Source: Gemmatimonadota bacterium (lineage in GTDB: Bacteria; Gemmatimonadota; Gemmatimonadetes; Gemmatimonadales; Gemmatimonadaceae). Taken from it: 64,000 bases of DNA. Positions 18,238 through 28,588 of the stretch are shown in pieces. The notes under the pieces are model-generated. The model was not told the origin of the DNA. It ran no database searches and saw nothing but the letters and a program-made list of their open reading frames with translations. The stretch spans positions 1-64,000 of the forward strand of contig CANHTA010000003.1 of NCBI GenBank assembly GCA_947463135.1, given 5' to 3'. How positions within the stretch are numbered: the stretch's first letter is position 1; the number at the start of each line of letters is the position of its first letter. The position numbers were made by a program, and so were the translations under genes.

Positions 18238-20760
18238 ATGCCATTCCCTCACGCCCGACGTGCACTCGTCCTCGTGACCGCGTTTGCCCTGTCAAACGCA
18301 TCCACCGTTCAGGCGCAGCAGACGCCGCCGGCGAGTGGGGCGCCCCAACCTCCCAGTGAAGGCGCCGCGAATGCCACGGGCACCCAGGCACGGCGCGGAC
18401 CACGGCCGTATGCGCAGGTCATTCCGGCGCGAGCCCACACGGAGCGCGGTGGGATTTCGGTGCATCGCGTGGATGACCGCTATTTTTTTGAGGTCCCCGA
18501 TTCGCTCCTCGGACGTGACTTCCTGATGGTGACGCGCGTGGCCGGCGTCCCGGCGGGCGCCGGTGGGTTCCAGAGTGCCGGCAGTTCCCTCAATGAGCGG
18601 ATGATCCGATGGACCCGCGTACAGGACCGCGTGCTGCTGACACGCATCAGTCCCGACGCCGTGGCCGATGATTCCTTACCGATTGCGCGTAGCGTGGCGC
18701 AAAACAACTATCCCGCAATCATCGGCGCCTTTCCCATTGCCGCGTTCGGTCGTGACAGTGCGTCGTACGTCATTGACGTAACCGATTTCTTTGCGGCCGA
18801 TAACCCTGCCACGAGCGGGCTCGACGCCGCGCAACGGCGCACGTACGGGGTACGGCGCTATGACGCGGCCCGCAGCTACATCAGCAGCGTTCGCGGGTTT
18901 CCGCTCAACATTGAAGTGCGACAGGTCCAGACCTTTGATGCGGCCACGCCGCCCAGTGACCCTGACGGGGCAACCCTGACGATGGAGACGCGACAGTCGC
19001 TGGTGCTCCTCCCGAAGACCGCCATGCGGCCGCGCTATGCCGACGCACGCGTGGGGTATTTCTCGGTGGATCGCGTGAATTATGGTCTCGATGTGCAGAA
19101 GGCGGAGCGTCAGGAGTTTATCACCCGCTGGCGCCTGGAGCCGAAAGACGCGGCCGCCTACGCGCGCGGGGAACTGGTTGAACCGATCAAGCCCATTGTG
19201 TACTACCTCGATCCGGCAACACCGACGCGCTGGAAGCGGTACGTCCGCGAAGGGGTGGAGAACTGGCAGCAGGTGTTTGAAAAGGCAGGCTTCAAGCAGG
19301 CCATTCTTGCGAAGGACGCGCCCACGAAGGCCGAGGATCCCGATTTCGATCTCGACGACGCGCGCTACTCTGTGGTGCGCTGGGCCGCCAGCCTTACGCG
19401 CAATGCCACCGGCCCCCATACGCATGATCCGCGCTCCGGCGAGATCATCAACAGCGAGATCACGTGGTACCACAACCACATGCGCTCGTATCGCAATTGG
19501 CTCATGATGGAAACCGGTGCGGCCAATCCGTCGGCGCGCACGCTGAATATGCCGGACGAGCTCATGGGTGAAACCATGCGCCAAGTGATCACGCATGAGA
19601 TTGGTCACGCGCTGGGACTGCAGCACAACATGATCGCCTCGGCCTCGTTCCCCGTGGACTCGCTGCGCAGCCCCACCTTCACGCGTCGCTACGGCGTGAG
19701 CGCCACCATCATGGATTACGCGCGGCAAAACTACGTGGCGCAGCCCACGGACGGCCTGCAGCCGAAGGACTTCATCCGCCGGGTTGGCCCCTTCGACGAT
19801 TTCGCCATTCAGTGGGGCTATCGCGTGATTGACGCCCCCACGCCGGAAGCGGAGCGGGCCACACTGCACCGTTGGCTCACCCAGCAGTCCGGCCCGTTCC
19901 CGTACCGCTTTGCGTCGCAGCAACTCGCCGCAGGTGATCCGCGGAACCAGACCGAGGATCTGGGCGACGACCCCATCAAGGCGTCGACGTTGTCCACGAT
20001 GAACTACAAGCGCGTCCTCCCCAATCTCGTGGCGTGGACCTCCACCCCCGGTGAAGACTACACGGAACTGCGGGAGCTCTATGAGGAGACCGTGGCCCGG
20101 TGGTTCGGCAACATGAATCACGTGGTCACGATGATCGGCGGCGTTGAAGTGGACCTCAAGACGTCCGAGCAGACGGGTGCCGTGTACCGGGTCGTGCCGA
20201 AGGCGCGGCAGCAGGCGGCGTTGGCGTTCCTGTCGTCGAATGTGATGGTAACCCCCGCGTGGCTACAGCCCGCGAGTATCGTGCAGCGCATTGGTCCAAG
20301 CACGGCGGTGTCATCGCGGCAGGCGGGCCTCATGGCCTCACTGCTCAGCCCTGCCCGTCTGGGACGTTTGGCGGAATCGGAAACGTACGATGCGAGCAAC
20401 GCCTACCCGCTGATCGAGTATATGGCAGAGCTGAAGCGGTCCGTGTTCACCAACGGCTCGCCGGACGCGGGGCGTCGCCAGTTGCATCGGGTGTATCTGC
20501 AGCGGCTTGACGCGTTGCTGTCCCCGCCGGCGTCACCGGCAGCTGCCGGCGCAGGTGGTGGCGGCGGCGGCGCGGCGCGTTTCGTACCCTTTGTGACTGC
20601 GCCCAACGTGGTGCAAAGCGATCTCCCCGCGCTGGCCCGTGCGCAGTTACGTGAGATACAGCGCGACGCCCGCGCGTTTGCGGCAACGGCCTCCCCGGCG
20701 GCGCACGCGCACTGGCTTGACGTGGTGGACCGGGTCACGGCGATGCTCGACCCGAAGTAG
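18238..20760 (+). CDS. Zinc-dependent metalloprotease (DUF5117/DUF5118-type)
   Basis: Signal peptide from ATG 18238; HEIGHALGLQHN zincin motif; SVVRWAAS, SATIMDYARQNYVAQ. Confidence 0.9.
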   Translation: MPFPHARRALVLVTAFALSNASTVQAQQTPPASGAPQPPSEGAANATGTQARRGPRPYAQVIPARAHTERGGISVHRVDDRYFFEVPDSLLGRDFLMVTRVAGVPAGAGGFQSAGSSLNERMIRWTRVQDRVLLTRISPDAVADDSLPIARSVAQNNYPAIIGAFPIAAFGRDSASYVIDVTDFFAADNPATSGLDAAQRRTYGVRRYDAARSYISSVRGFPLNIEVRQVQTFDAATPPSDPDGATLTMETRQSLVLLPKTAMRPRYADARVGYFSVDRVNYGLDVQKAERQEFITRWRLEPKDAAAYARGELVEPIKPIVYYLDPATPTRWKRYVREGVENWQQVFEKAGFKQAILAKDAPTKAEDPDFDLDDARYSVVRWAASLTRNATGPHTHDPRSGEIINSEITWYHNHMRSYRNWLMMETGAANPSARTLNMPDELMGETMRQVITHEIGHALGLQHNMIASASFPVDSLRSPTFTRRYGVSATIMDYARQNYVAQPTDGLQPKDFIRRVGPFDDFAIQWGYRVIDAPTPEAERATLHRWLTQQSGPFPYRFASQQLAAGDPRNQTEDLGDDPIKASTLSTMNYKRVLPNLVAWTSTPGEDYTELRELYEETVARWFGNMNHVVTMIGGVEVDLKTSEQTGAVYRVVPKARQQAALAFLSSNVMVTPAWLQPASIVQRIGPSTAVSSRQAGLMASLLSPARLGRLAESETYDASNAYPLIEYMAELKRSVFTNGSPDAGRRQLHRVYLQRLDALLSPPASPAAAGAGGGGGGAARFVPFVTAPNVVQSDLPALARAQLREIQRDARAFAATASPAAHAHWLDVVDRVTAMLDPK

Positions 20761-20923
20761 GGCCGCACGCCGCATTCGCACCGTGGGCCCCGCATGCGCC
20801 CGAGCGCTACGTGGGGGTGCTATCTTGCCCGATCGCCGTCGACGCGCCCGCCGGGCGCGTCGGCCGACCTTCTTTACCGGCTCCGCACCGCTCAACGTGC
20901 CCACGTTCTACCTTTTCGCCGCG

Positions 20924-23353
20924 ATGTTGCAGGTTACTCAGCCGCTGCCCCCGGTGTGGGGACCACCGGTTGTGACGCAGGGAACGGCCGGCATCGCGGC
21001 GGGCCTCTCCACTCCGGCGCCTCATGCCCCAGCGCCATCGCGTGCCGCCGGCGCCGTCTACCACGGTCGCCGAGGACAGCTGACGGTGGCCACCCCGCGA
21101 CGCGACGGGGCCATCGTTGTGGACGGCCGGCTCGACGAGCCCGAGTGGGCTGAGGCAGCGCTACTCACCGGGTTCTCGCAATACTTCCCCGCAGACGGGG
21201 TCGCCGCGCAAGACAGCACCGAGGTGTACGTGTGGTACACGGCGACGGCCCTGCAGGTGGGTATCCGCGCCTTCGCCCCGGCCGGAAGCGTGCGCGCCAC
21301 GCTCGCCGACCGCGACAAGATTTCGGCCGACGATAACGTGCAGCTCTTCCTCGGCACCTACAGCGACAGCCGGCAGGCGCTGGTGTTTGCGGTGAACCCG
21401 TTCGGGATTCAGGGCGATGGCGTGCTGACGGAAACCGGCGCCGTCATTGGCGGAGGCTTCACGAGCACGTCAGCCAAATCGCGCGAGAGTGCAGATCTCG
21501 CCCCCGATTATGTGTGGAAGTCCAAGGGGCAACTCACCGAGTTCGGCTATCAGGTGGAGCTGTCCATTCCCTTCAAGAGTTTACGCTATCGCGCTGGCGA
21601 CGAACAACGGTGGCAGCTGAACGTCGCACGTACCGTGCAAGCCACCGGCCACGAAGAGACGTGGACGCCAGCGCTCCGCGGGGCCGCCAGCTTCCTGGCG
21701 CAAGCAGGCGTACTCGCCGGCTTGCGTGATCTGCGGCGCGGACTCACGGTAGACGCCATCCCCACGATTACGTCGAGCGCTGTAGGTTCACGCCAGGCAG
21801 GCACGGCGGCGTGGGGCTACGAAAGCGGACGCCCCGATATCGGCGGCAGTGTGCGGTGGGGTGTGACGAGCAACCTCACCATTTCCGGCACGGCGAATCC
21901 TGACTTCTCGCAGGTTGAAGCGGACGCCACACAGTTTTCCTACGATCCGCGGCAGGCGGTGTTCTTTCCGGAGCGTCGTCCCTTCTTTCTGGAAAGTCAG
22001 GAGCAGTTTACCACACCCAATCGCTTGATCTATACGCGACGCATTGCGCAGCCGATTGCGGCCAGCAAACTCACCGGCAAGTATGGCGGTTTTGACATCG
22101 GCGTGTTGTCGGCGGTAGACAATCGCGAGGCGTCGTTCAACCAGCAGCAGTCGCCGCTCTTCAACATTGTCCGCTTGCAACGCGACCTGGGCTCGCAGAG
22201 TCGTATTGGCGTGGTGTACACCGACAAAAATGACGGGCCACGTTTCAACCGCGTGCTCGGGGCCGACGCGCGGCTGGTGCGCGGGGTGTACAACCTGCAG
22301 GGTCAGTTGGCGAGCAGCTTCACCAGCAGTGACAGTGGGACCCAGACGGCGCCACTCTTTGACCTCAGCGCCTCGCGCAACGGACGCCGCTTCGTGGCGC
22401 GCTATGCCCTGAATGGCATCAGCCCCGACTTCGACGCGCAATCGGGCTTCATTGCACGTCCCGGCATCGCGAATGTATCCGCCACCCATCGGTTGAATTT
22501 CTACGGCAAACCCAAGGCACTCGTCGAGTTATTCAGCCCCGAGCTGTTTCTCCTCGGCCGGTATCAGTATGCCAGTTTTGTGGATGGCGATGGCTCGCAG
22601 GACCGGCAGTTGCACATCCGGACCAATACTCGCCTCAGGGGTGGATGGCAGATCGGGGCGCAGCTGCTGCTGGAGGTGTTTGGCTACGATCCCTCGCTGT
22701 ACACCAACTACGTCACGCTGCAGCCGCGGAGCGCTGGACGCGTTGATACCGTGCCCTACGTCGGCACGCCAAAAATCGGCAATCGCGACTGGGTGTTTTC
22801 CGTTGGCACACCGGAGTTCCGCCGGTTCAGTTACAGCGGCTTCGGGATTGTGGGGTATGACGAGAACTTCCAGGAGTGGAGCTCGGCACGGATCTTCAGC
22901 CTGCAGAACACGCTGAACCTGCGACCAACTGAGCAGCTGCGCGTTGCCGCCACGTGGAATTACGACACCTTTGACCGTCGCAGCGATGGCACGCGGGTGC
23001 TCACGCGGAACACGCCTCGCCTGCGGGCAGAATACCAGGTCACCCGTCAGTTCTTTGTGCGTGTTATCGGCGAGCATTCCGTGGTGCGTCAGGATTCGCT
23101 GCGTGACGATACGCGCACCGAACTCCCGATTTTCCTCCGCAGCGCCAGCGGTGCGCTCACACGGGCCGCCGCCTTTGAGCGCACACGGGTACGCATCGAC
23201 GTCCTGCTCTCCTACCTGCCCTCCCCCGGCACGGTGGTGTACCTCGGGTACGGGGATCTCCTGGCCGCCAACCAACCTGCCGGCCCCGAGCGACTGCAGC
23301 GAACGCGTGATCAATTCTTTATGAAGTTGAGTTACCTCTTCCGCTTGCAGTAA
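20924..23353 (+). CDS. DUF5916 / carbohydrate-binding family 9-like outer membrane protein
   Basis: AIVVDGRLDEPEWAEA, NPFGIQGDGVL, NPDFSQVEAD, FFPERRPFFLE; C-terminal beta-barrel. Start codon uncertain. Confidence 0.85.
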   Translation: MLQVTQPLPPVWGPPVVTQGTAGIAAGLSTPAPHAPAPSRAAGAVYHGRRGQLTVATPRRDGAIVVDGRLDEPEWAEAALLTGFSQYFPADGVAAQDSTEVYVWYTATALQVGIRAFAPAGSVRATLADRDKISADDNVQLFLGTYSDSRQALVFAVNPFGIQGDGVLTETGAVIGGGFTSTSAKSRESADLAPDYVWKSKGQLTEFGYQVELSIPFKSLRYRAGDEQRWQLNVARTVQATGHEETWTPALRGAASFLAQAGVLAGLRDLRRGLTVDAIPTITSSAVGSRQAGTAAWGYESGRPDIGGSVRWGVTSNLTISGTANPDFSQVEADATQFSYDPRQAVFFPERRPFFLESQEQFTTPNRLIYTRRIAQPIAASKLTGKYGGFDIGVLSAVDNREASFNQQQSPLFNIVRLQRDLGSQSRIGVVYTDKNDGPRFNRVLGADARLVRGVYNLQGQLASSFTSSDSGTQTAPLFDLSASRNGRRFVARYALNGISPDFDAQSGFIARPGIANVSATHRLNFYGKPKALVELFSPELFLLGRYQYASFVDGDGSQDRQLHIRTNTRLRGGWQIGAQLLLEVFGYDPSLYTNYVTLQPRSAGRVDTVPYVGTPKIGNRDWVFSVGTPEFRRFSYSGFGIVGYDENFQEWSSARIFSLQNTLNLRPTEQLRVAATWNYDTFDRRSDGTRVLTRNTPRLRAEYQVTRQFFVRVIGEHSVVRQDSLRDDTRTELPIFLRSASGALTRAAAFERTRVRIDVLLSYLPSPGTVVYLGYGDLLAANQPAGPERLQRTRDQFFMKLSYLFRLQ

Positions 23354-23375
23354 CGCGCGGCAACGCGGTACAGGA

Positions 23376-23408
23376 AAGCCCCGGCCGAGCGATGCTCGAC
23401 CGGGGCTT
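23376..23408. terminator. Bidirectional terminator hairpin between convergent genes
   Basis: AAGCCCCGGcCGAGC-gat-GCTCGaCCGGGGCTT. Confidence 0.75.
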
Positions 23409-23435
23409 CATGGTACAGCGGGCGAACCCGTGACG

Positions 23436-24185
23436 TTAGCTGCGACGTCCCTGCAAGCGCGACAACAGGCGGAGCAGTTCGAGGTACAACCAAATCAAGG
23501 TGACCATGAGCCCGAACGCCGCGAACCACTCGAGCTGCTTCGGTGCCCCGGCCCGCACGCCCTGTTCAATCCGGTCAAAGTCGAGCACGAGATTGAGCGC
23601 GGCGACGCCGGCGATGGCCAGGTTAATCCCGATGGCCAATTTGCTCGACGAGGTCAAGAAGCTGATGGACACGCCGAAGAGTGACAGCAGCATCGATCCC
23701 AAGTAGAACAGGCCAATGCCGATCATCGCGGCCAGCATCATGCGCCGAAACCCTTCGGTGGCACGCAGAATATTGAAGCGGTACAGCAGAAACACCGAGG
23801 CAGCGACCCCAAAGGTGAGGAGCACCGCCTGCTGAGGCAGCCCCGCGAAGCGTAGGTTATACATGGCCGACACCGCGCCAAGAAAGATGCCTTGGAGGGA
23901 GGCATAGATCGGAGCGCTCCAAGGCGCCGTTTGTGGCTTGAAGCTGGCGATCATCCCCACCACAAACCCGCCGATTCCGCCGATGAGCATGGCGGGCATC
24001 ATCATGTCGAGGTTGCCGGTGGCGAATTGCTGCCATGTTACGGCGGCCGAGAACAAGACCACAGTGAGCAGGATGACGGCCTTGCCCGCCACACCCGAGG
24101 TGGTCATTGCTCCCGAGGAGGAACCGGCGGCAGTGGCACGTGCCGCATCGGCCAGACGGGACAGAACGGGATTCGTCGTGCGCAT
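23436..24185 (-). CDS. Bax inhibitor-1/YccA family membrane protein
   Basis: 249 aa, seven hydrophobic segments, YASLQGIFLGAVSAMYN, LNLVLDFDRIEQGV motifs. Confidence 0.92.
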   Translation of the reverse strand: MRTTNPVLSRLADAARATAAGSSSGAMTTSGVAGKAVILLTVVLFSAAVTWQQFATGNLDMMMPAMLIGGIGGFVVGMIASFKPQTAPWSAPIYASLQGIFLGAVSAMYNLRFAGLPQQAVLLTFGVAASVFLLYRFNILRATEGFRRMMLAAMIGIGLFYLGSMLLSLFGVSISFLTSSSKLAIGINLAIAGVAALNLVLDFDRIEQGVRAGAPKQLEWFAAFGLMVTLIWLYLELLRLLSRLQGRRS

Positions 24186-24263
24186 AGTCTATCGTGTGCG
24201 AGAGAGTGAAAGCAGCGTACCGCGATAAGATACCCCGGAGCAGCCAGTCCGGTCTCCCTTGAT

Positions 24264-24283
24264 ATATCAATATTTTCTGATAC
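24264..24283. promoter_or_regulatory. Putative ArsR operator upstream of arsR
   Basis: ATATCAA-TATTTT-CTGATAC imperfect dyad immediately 5' of the ArsR-family gene. Confidence 0.55.
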
Positions 24284-24292
24284 ATTCCAAAT

Positions 24293-24670
24293 ATGCCCAC
24301 GGTATCGCTCGACCTGACCCGCTGCACGCGCCTCTTTCACGCGCTCTCCGACGAGACGCGTCTGGCGGTGGTGCAGCTGTTGGGCGATGGGGAGCGGTGC
24401 GTCTGCGACTTGCAGTCGGCGTTGGATGTGGCCCAGTCGCGCCTCTCTTTCCATCTCAGGGTGCTGAAGGACGCGGGGTTGGTGCGCGACCGGAAAGACG
24501 GACGATGGTCGTACTACACCTTGGAGTCCGACGCTTTGACCGAGGCGCACGACATCGTGCACGCCTTGGCGGCGCCGCGCGCAGCGGGAACCGACGCGCT
24601 CGGAACTGCCGCGGTGCGCCCCAGCGCACTCGGGCGTGCGATGACCGCACTCGGCCGCTGCTGCGGGTAG
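24293..24670 (+). CDS. arsR: ArsR/SmtB family transcriptional regulator
   Basis: LFHALSDETRLAVVQLL, ERCVCDLQSALDVAQSRLSFHLRVLKDAGLV (CVC metal-site-like motif), RWSYYTL. Confidence 0.93.
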   Translation: MPTVSLDLTRCTRLFHALSDETRLAVVQLLGDGERCVCDLQSALDVAQSRLSFHLRVLKDAGLVRDRKDGRWSYYTLESDALTEAHDIVHALAAPRAAGTDALGTAAVRPSALGRAMTALGRCCG

Positions 24671-24699
24671 CGGTTGCTTCATCGTTTTTTTTACCAAAC

Positions 24700-24719
24700 G
24701 CATCAAGATTTATTGGTGC
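24700..24719. promoter_or_regulatory. Putative second ArsR operator between arsR and arsM
   Basis: GCATCAA-GATTTA-TTGGTGC imperfect dyad with the same 6-nt spacer as the site upstream of arsR. Confidence 0.45.
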
Positions 24720-24759
24720 AATATCTCCGCTGTTTCATCCACCTCACGAGGCTGTCGAC

Positions 24760-25647
24760 ATGAGCTCCCCCATCGGCATCACGTTCCGCGAACCCGCCGA
24801 AAACACCACCATCACGGACGTCGTCCGCGACAAGTACGGGGCGGCCGCCCGCCGAGTGCTTGACCTCAACGCGCCGACCTCCTGCTGCGGCCCGACGAGT
24901 TCGAGCTGTGGCAGCACCGAGTTCAACGGGTCGGTTGATCCGATCACCTCGAACCTCTACGTGAACGGCGAGACCGATGCGCTGCCAAACGCGGCGGTAT
25001 TGGCGTCGCTGGGCTGTGGCAACCCCACGGCGCTCGCGCAGCTCGAAGCCGGAGAGGTCGTGCTCGACCTGGGATCGGGTGGCGGCATCGACGTGATTCT
25101 CTCAGCCCGACGGGTGGGGCCCACCGGCAAGGCGTATGGCCTGGACATGACCGACGACATGCTCGCGCTGGCCCGTCAGAACGCGGCCGAGGCGGGGATT
25201 CCGAACGTCGAGTTCCTGAAGGGACAGATCGAAGCGATCCCGCTCCCCGACGCGAGTGTGGACGTGATCATCTCGAACTGCGTGATCAACCTGTCGGGCG
25301 ACAAGCGTATGGTGCTGGCCGAAGCGTTCCGGGTGCTGAAGCCAGGCGGACGGTTTGCGGTGAGCGATGTGGTGGTGCGCGGCGACGTGCCGGCGGCCAT
25401 GCGACGTGGCATGGAGCTGTGGGTGGGCTGCGTGGCGGGGGCGCTGGAAGAAACCGAGTTCACGCGCCTGCTCGCGGACGTCGGCTTCATCGACGCGTCG
25501 GTTGAGCCTACCCGCGTCTACCGCGTGGAGGACGCCCGTCAGTTCCTCGAGGAAAGCGGCGTGGCCGCGCAGGTAAATCTCGACGAGATCGACGGCAAGT
25601 TCATGGCGGCGTTCGTGCGCGCGGTGAAGCCTCACCCGTCGGAGTGA
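24760..25647 (+). CDS. arsM: Arsenite S-adenosylmethionine methyltransferase
   Basis: [19 protein letters not shown] motif; [13 protein letters not shown] and GCVAGAL Cys residues typical of ArsM; preceded by arsR. Confidence 0.93.
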   Translation: MSSPIGITFREPAENTTITDVVRDKYGAAARRVLDLNAPTSCCGPTSSSCGSTEFNGSVDPITSNLYVNGETDALPNAAVLASLGCGNPTALAQLEAGEVVLDLGSGGGIDVILSARRVGPTGKAYGLDMTDDMLALARQNAAEAGIPNVEFLKGQIEAIPLPDASVDVIISNCVINLSGDKRMVLAEAFRVLKPGGRFAVSDVVVRGDVPAAMRRGMELWVGCVAGALEETEFTRLLADVGFIDASVEPTRVYRVEDARQFLEESGVAAQVNLDEIDGKFMAAFVRAVKPHPSE

Positions 25648-25677
25648 CCGGCGGGCCCACCGTCACCGCAGCCGGCA

Positions 25678-25703
25678 ACGCCGATCCCTTACGGGATCGG
25701 CGT
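25678..25703. terminator. Perfect hairpin between convergent genes
   Basis: ACGCCGATCCC-TTAC-GGGATCGGCGT. Confidence 0.75.
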
Positions 25704-26039
25704 GTGGCGTTCCGACAGGTCGTTCGCCACGTAGTGCTGCAACAGCTCCTCGGCGGCCGGGAGATACGCCTCAATCGGCGGTAGTCCGCCGTCGAGGTTT
25801 GGGCCGGCATCGCGAAATACGGCGGCAATGCCATGCGCCAACGCATCGACGTCGCGATGCTCGTGCACACAGGCATCGAGCAGCATCACCAGATAACTCG
25901 CCAGTACTTCGGGCGAGGGCTCGCGCACCGAGCGCCAGCCGATGCGCTCGAGCCCACGCGTGAGCACGAGCGCCGCGCCACCGCCACCTAAGCCGGTATC
26001 GGCGCGAAAGCGGGCGCTCAGTGCCTCGAGACGAATCAT
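25689..26039 (-). CDS. Hypothetical protein
   Basis: 116 aa MIRLEALSARFRADTGLGGGG...; convergent to arsM and directly upstream of an M20 peptidase gene. Confidence 0.55.
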   Translation of the reverse strand: MIRLEALSARFRADTGLGGGGAALVLTRGLERIGWRSVREPSPEVLASYLVMLLDACVHEHRDVDALAHGIAAVFRDAGPNLDGGLPPIEAYLPAAEELLQHYVANDLSERHTPIP

Positions 26040-26049
26040 GCTGTGCGCA

Positions 26050-27501
26050 CTACTGCGCGACCACGTTGGAACTCAGCGCCTTCGTGAGGCGATACAGGAA
26101 CTCCTGTCCTTCGTAGTAGCTCTTGATGCCCATGCGCTCATCACGGCCGTGCGCCCGCGCATCCACGGTGGGATCGGAGAACAGTCCCGACACACCGAAG
26201 GCGGGCACGCCGAGGGCGCGGAAGAAGCGCGAGTCGGTGGCGCCGGTGCTCATCGTGGGGATGATGGGCATTTCGCCCCACAGCTCCTTGGTAATGCGCG
26301 CCACGTTCTGCATCAGCTCCGGCAGCAGCGCCGACGGCGGTGAGGCCGGGCGCTGCGAGCGGATGATCACCTGCACCGTCGTGTCACCAATCGCCTTCGC
26401 CAACTCGGCCTGAACCTGCGGGGCCGTCTGCGTGGGATACACGCGGCAGTTGATGTTGGCCTCGGCGAGCTGCGGCAGCGCGTTCGTGGCATGACCGCCC
26501 TTGAGCTCGGTCGCCACGCAGGTGGTGCGCAACATGGAGTTGTACTTGGGATCGCCGGTGACGACGGCGATGGCCGCCTTGTCGGCCGGGTTGGCTACCA
26601 GCGCCTTCATGGCCTTGCCCATGGCCGGCTCTTCCAACGCGGCCGTCTGGGAGAAGAACGCCCGCGTGACGTCGTTGAGCTGAATCGCGAACTTGTAGCG
26701 TCCGACTTTCGCCAGCGCGTCGGAGAGCGACGTGATCGCATTGTCGTCGCGGGGCACCGAGGAGTGCCCGCCCTTGTTCGTCACGCGCAGCGTAAAGTTG
26801 GTGGTGATCTTCTCGGTGGCCTGCACACTGTTGAACAACGGCTTGCCGTCGCGCAGTGTCCCGCCGCCCCCTTCGTTGATGACCAGCGCGGCGTCAATCA
26901 GTGGCTTGTGGTTCTTGAGCAGCCAGTCCACGCCGTTGGCCGGCCCGCTCTCTTCGTCGGCCGTAAGTGCAATGATGATGTCGCGGTCGGGCACGAACCC
27001 TTCGCGCTTCATGCGATACACGTTGGCCACGAAGATCGACGCCATCGCCTTGTCGTCGGCGGTGCCGCGGCCGTAGTAGTAGCCATCGCGCTCCGTGAAC
27101 ACGAAGGGGTCGAGGTCGGGCGACCAATCGGCCTTGAGCGCTTCCACCACATCGATGTGCGCGAGCAGCAGCAGCGGCTTCGGCGCGTTCGGGCCACCTT
27201 TGCCACGAATGCGCGCCACCACGTTGTGCTTCTCGGGTCGCGGTCCACCAACAAAAATGTCGGCCTCGGGGATGCCGGCGGCCTTGAAGCGCGCCGCCAT
27301 CGCGATGGCCGCGGTGGTGATGTTCCCCGTTTCCACCCCCGTGTTGATCTCAACGAGCTCCTTGTAGATCTCGCGTGACAGCTGCTGCTGGGCCGTAAGC
27401 GCGGCGGCATTGAAGATCGGGGTGCGCGGTTGCGCCGAGGCGCTGTGCGACGCGACGAGGGTGGCGCTGAGACCAAGCAGGGGAACCAGAAAACGACGCA
27501 T
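26050..27501 (-). CDS. M20/M25/M40 family metallo-hydrolase (exported)
   Basis: LLLLAHIDVVEA, GRGTADDKAMAS, LTADEESGP; signal peptide from ATG 27501. Confidence 0.92.
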   Translation of the reverse strand: MRRFLVPLLGLSATLVASHSASAQPRTPIFNAAALTAQQQLSREIYKELVEINTGVETGNITTAAIAMAARFKAAGIPEADIFVGGPRPEKHNVVARIRGKGGPNAPKPLLLLAHIDVVEALKADWSPDLDPFVFTERDGYYYGRGTADDKAMASIFVANVYRMKREGFVPDRDIIIALTADEESGPANGVDWLLKNHKPLIDAALVINEGGGGTLRDGKPLFNSVQATEKITTNFTLRVTNKGGHSSVPRDDNAITSLSDALAKVGRYKFAIQLNDVTRAFFSQTAALEEPAMGKAMKALVANPADKAAIAVVTGDPKYNSMLRTTCVATELKGGHATNALPQLAEANINCRVYPTQTAPQVQAELAKAIGDTTVQVIIRSQRPASPPSALLPELMQNVARITKELWGEMPIIPTMSTGATDSRFFRALGVPAFGVSGLFSDPTVDARAHGRDERMGIKSYYEGQEFLYRLTKALSSNVVAQ

Positions 27502-27539
27502 ACGGACTCCGTGTTGAGGACGTGAAAAGGGGGCACGCA

Positions 27540-28526
27540 TTAGCGCGCCCTCGGCTCGCCAAGCTTGGCCGTTGTGCGCACGTACTCCGCCGCCTCGGCG
27601 TGCGTGGCCCACCACACCTTCCCTGCCCCCTTCGCCTGAATGTGCGCGATGAGCAGCTCAAGCGCGATGATACGCGAGCGATGGCCGGACACATGCGGAT
27701 GCAACGTGAGCACGAACATCGTGCCCTCCTCGTACGCCTTGTCGAATTCGTCCATCCACACGCGGGCCACATCGCGCGGATTCATGTAGCGCTCGCCGCG
27801 CGGGTCGAAGAGGGGCGCATCGTCGAGAATCCACTGCACCGGCAATTCCACCAGCCCGGTGGGCTGCCCGCGCTGCAGCAGTTCATATGGTGCATCATCC
27901 GCCATCAGCGAGCTCTCGTACCGAAAGCCCATGTCGCGGAGAATGGTGAGCGTATTCGGACTGAAGTTCCAGCTCGGGGCGCGATAGCCCGTGGGCTTCT
28001 GCCCGGTGAGCGCCGTGAGCTCGGCCACGGCTTTGGTTAACAACGCGCGTTCGGCCGAATCGGGGAGCGTCATGTTGAGCTCGTGAATCCAGCCGTGCAC
28101 CGCAAACTCGTGCCGGCCGCTCTTCTTTATGAGATCGGCCATGGTGGGCGTGATTGCCAAGCTCACCGACGGAATGAAGAACGATGCCGGAATCTTGTGC
28201 TTGTCGAGCAGCCGCATGATTCGCGGCAAGCCCACGCGGGCGCCGTACTGCATCTCCGCCAACGATCCCACCGTGGGTTCGCCGTAGCGGATCGCGATGG
28301 TTTCGTTGTCCACATCGAACGACAGCAGTACCGCCACGCGCGAACCGTTCGGCCAGGCGGCGGGCTGCAGCGAGCGGCCGGCGCGGACTTCGTTGACCAC
28401 GGAGGTCACACTGTCCATGGACCACTTCCACCCCGGCTTGGCGGAGGTGACGGGCACCGGCTGCGCCTGCGCATGGAGCACGGCGGGGCAGAAGGCGAGG
28501 AGCAGAGCGCGAGTGAGTCGGCGCAT
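27540..28526 (-). CDS. Polysaccharide deacetylase family protein (exported)
   Basis: VAVLLSFDVDNET, GWIHELNMTL, GYRAPSWNFSPNTLTIL, MFVLTLHPHVSGHRSRI. Confidence 0.9.
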   Translation of the reverse strand: MRRLTRALLLAFCPAVLHAQAQPVPVTSAKPGWKWSMDSVTSVVNEVRAGRSLQPAAWPNGSRVAVLLSFDVDNETIAIRYGEPTVGSLAEMQYGARVGLPRIMRLLDKHKIPASFFIPSVSLAITPTMADLIKKSGRHEFAVHGWIHELNMTLPDSAERALLTKAVAELTALTGQKPTGYRAPSWNFSPNTLTILRDMGFRYESSLMADDAPYELLQRGQPTGLVELPVQWILDDAPLFDPRGERYMNPRDVARVWMDEFDKAYEEGTMFVLTLHPHVSGHRSRIIALELLIAHIQAKGAGKVWWATHAEAAEYVRTTAKLGEPRAR

Positions 28527-28588
28527 GGTCGGGAGGGAGAAGAGAGAAGGTCGAACTGCATGAGGAAACGAGCACGCCGCCGGACGCG

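Noticed and set aside
18676-20121. 481-aa minus-strand ORF
   Set aside because: Antisense to the DUF5117 metalloprotease; no recognisable motifs.
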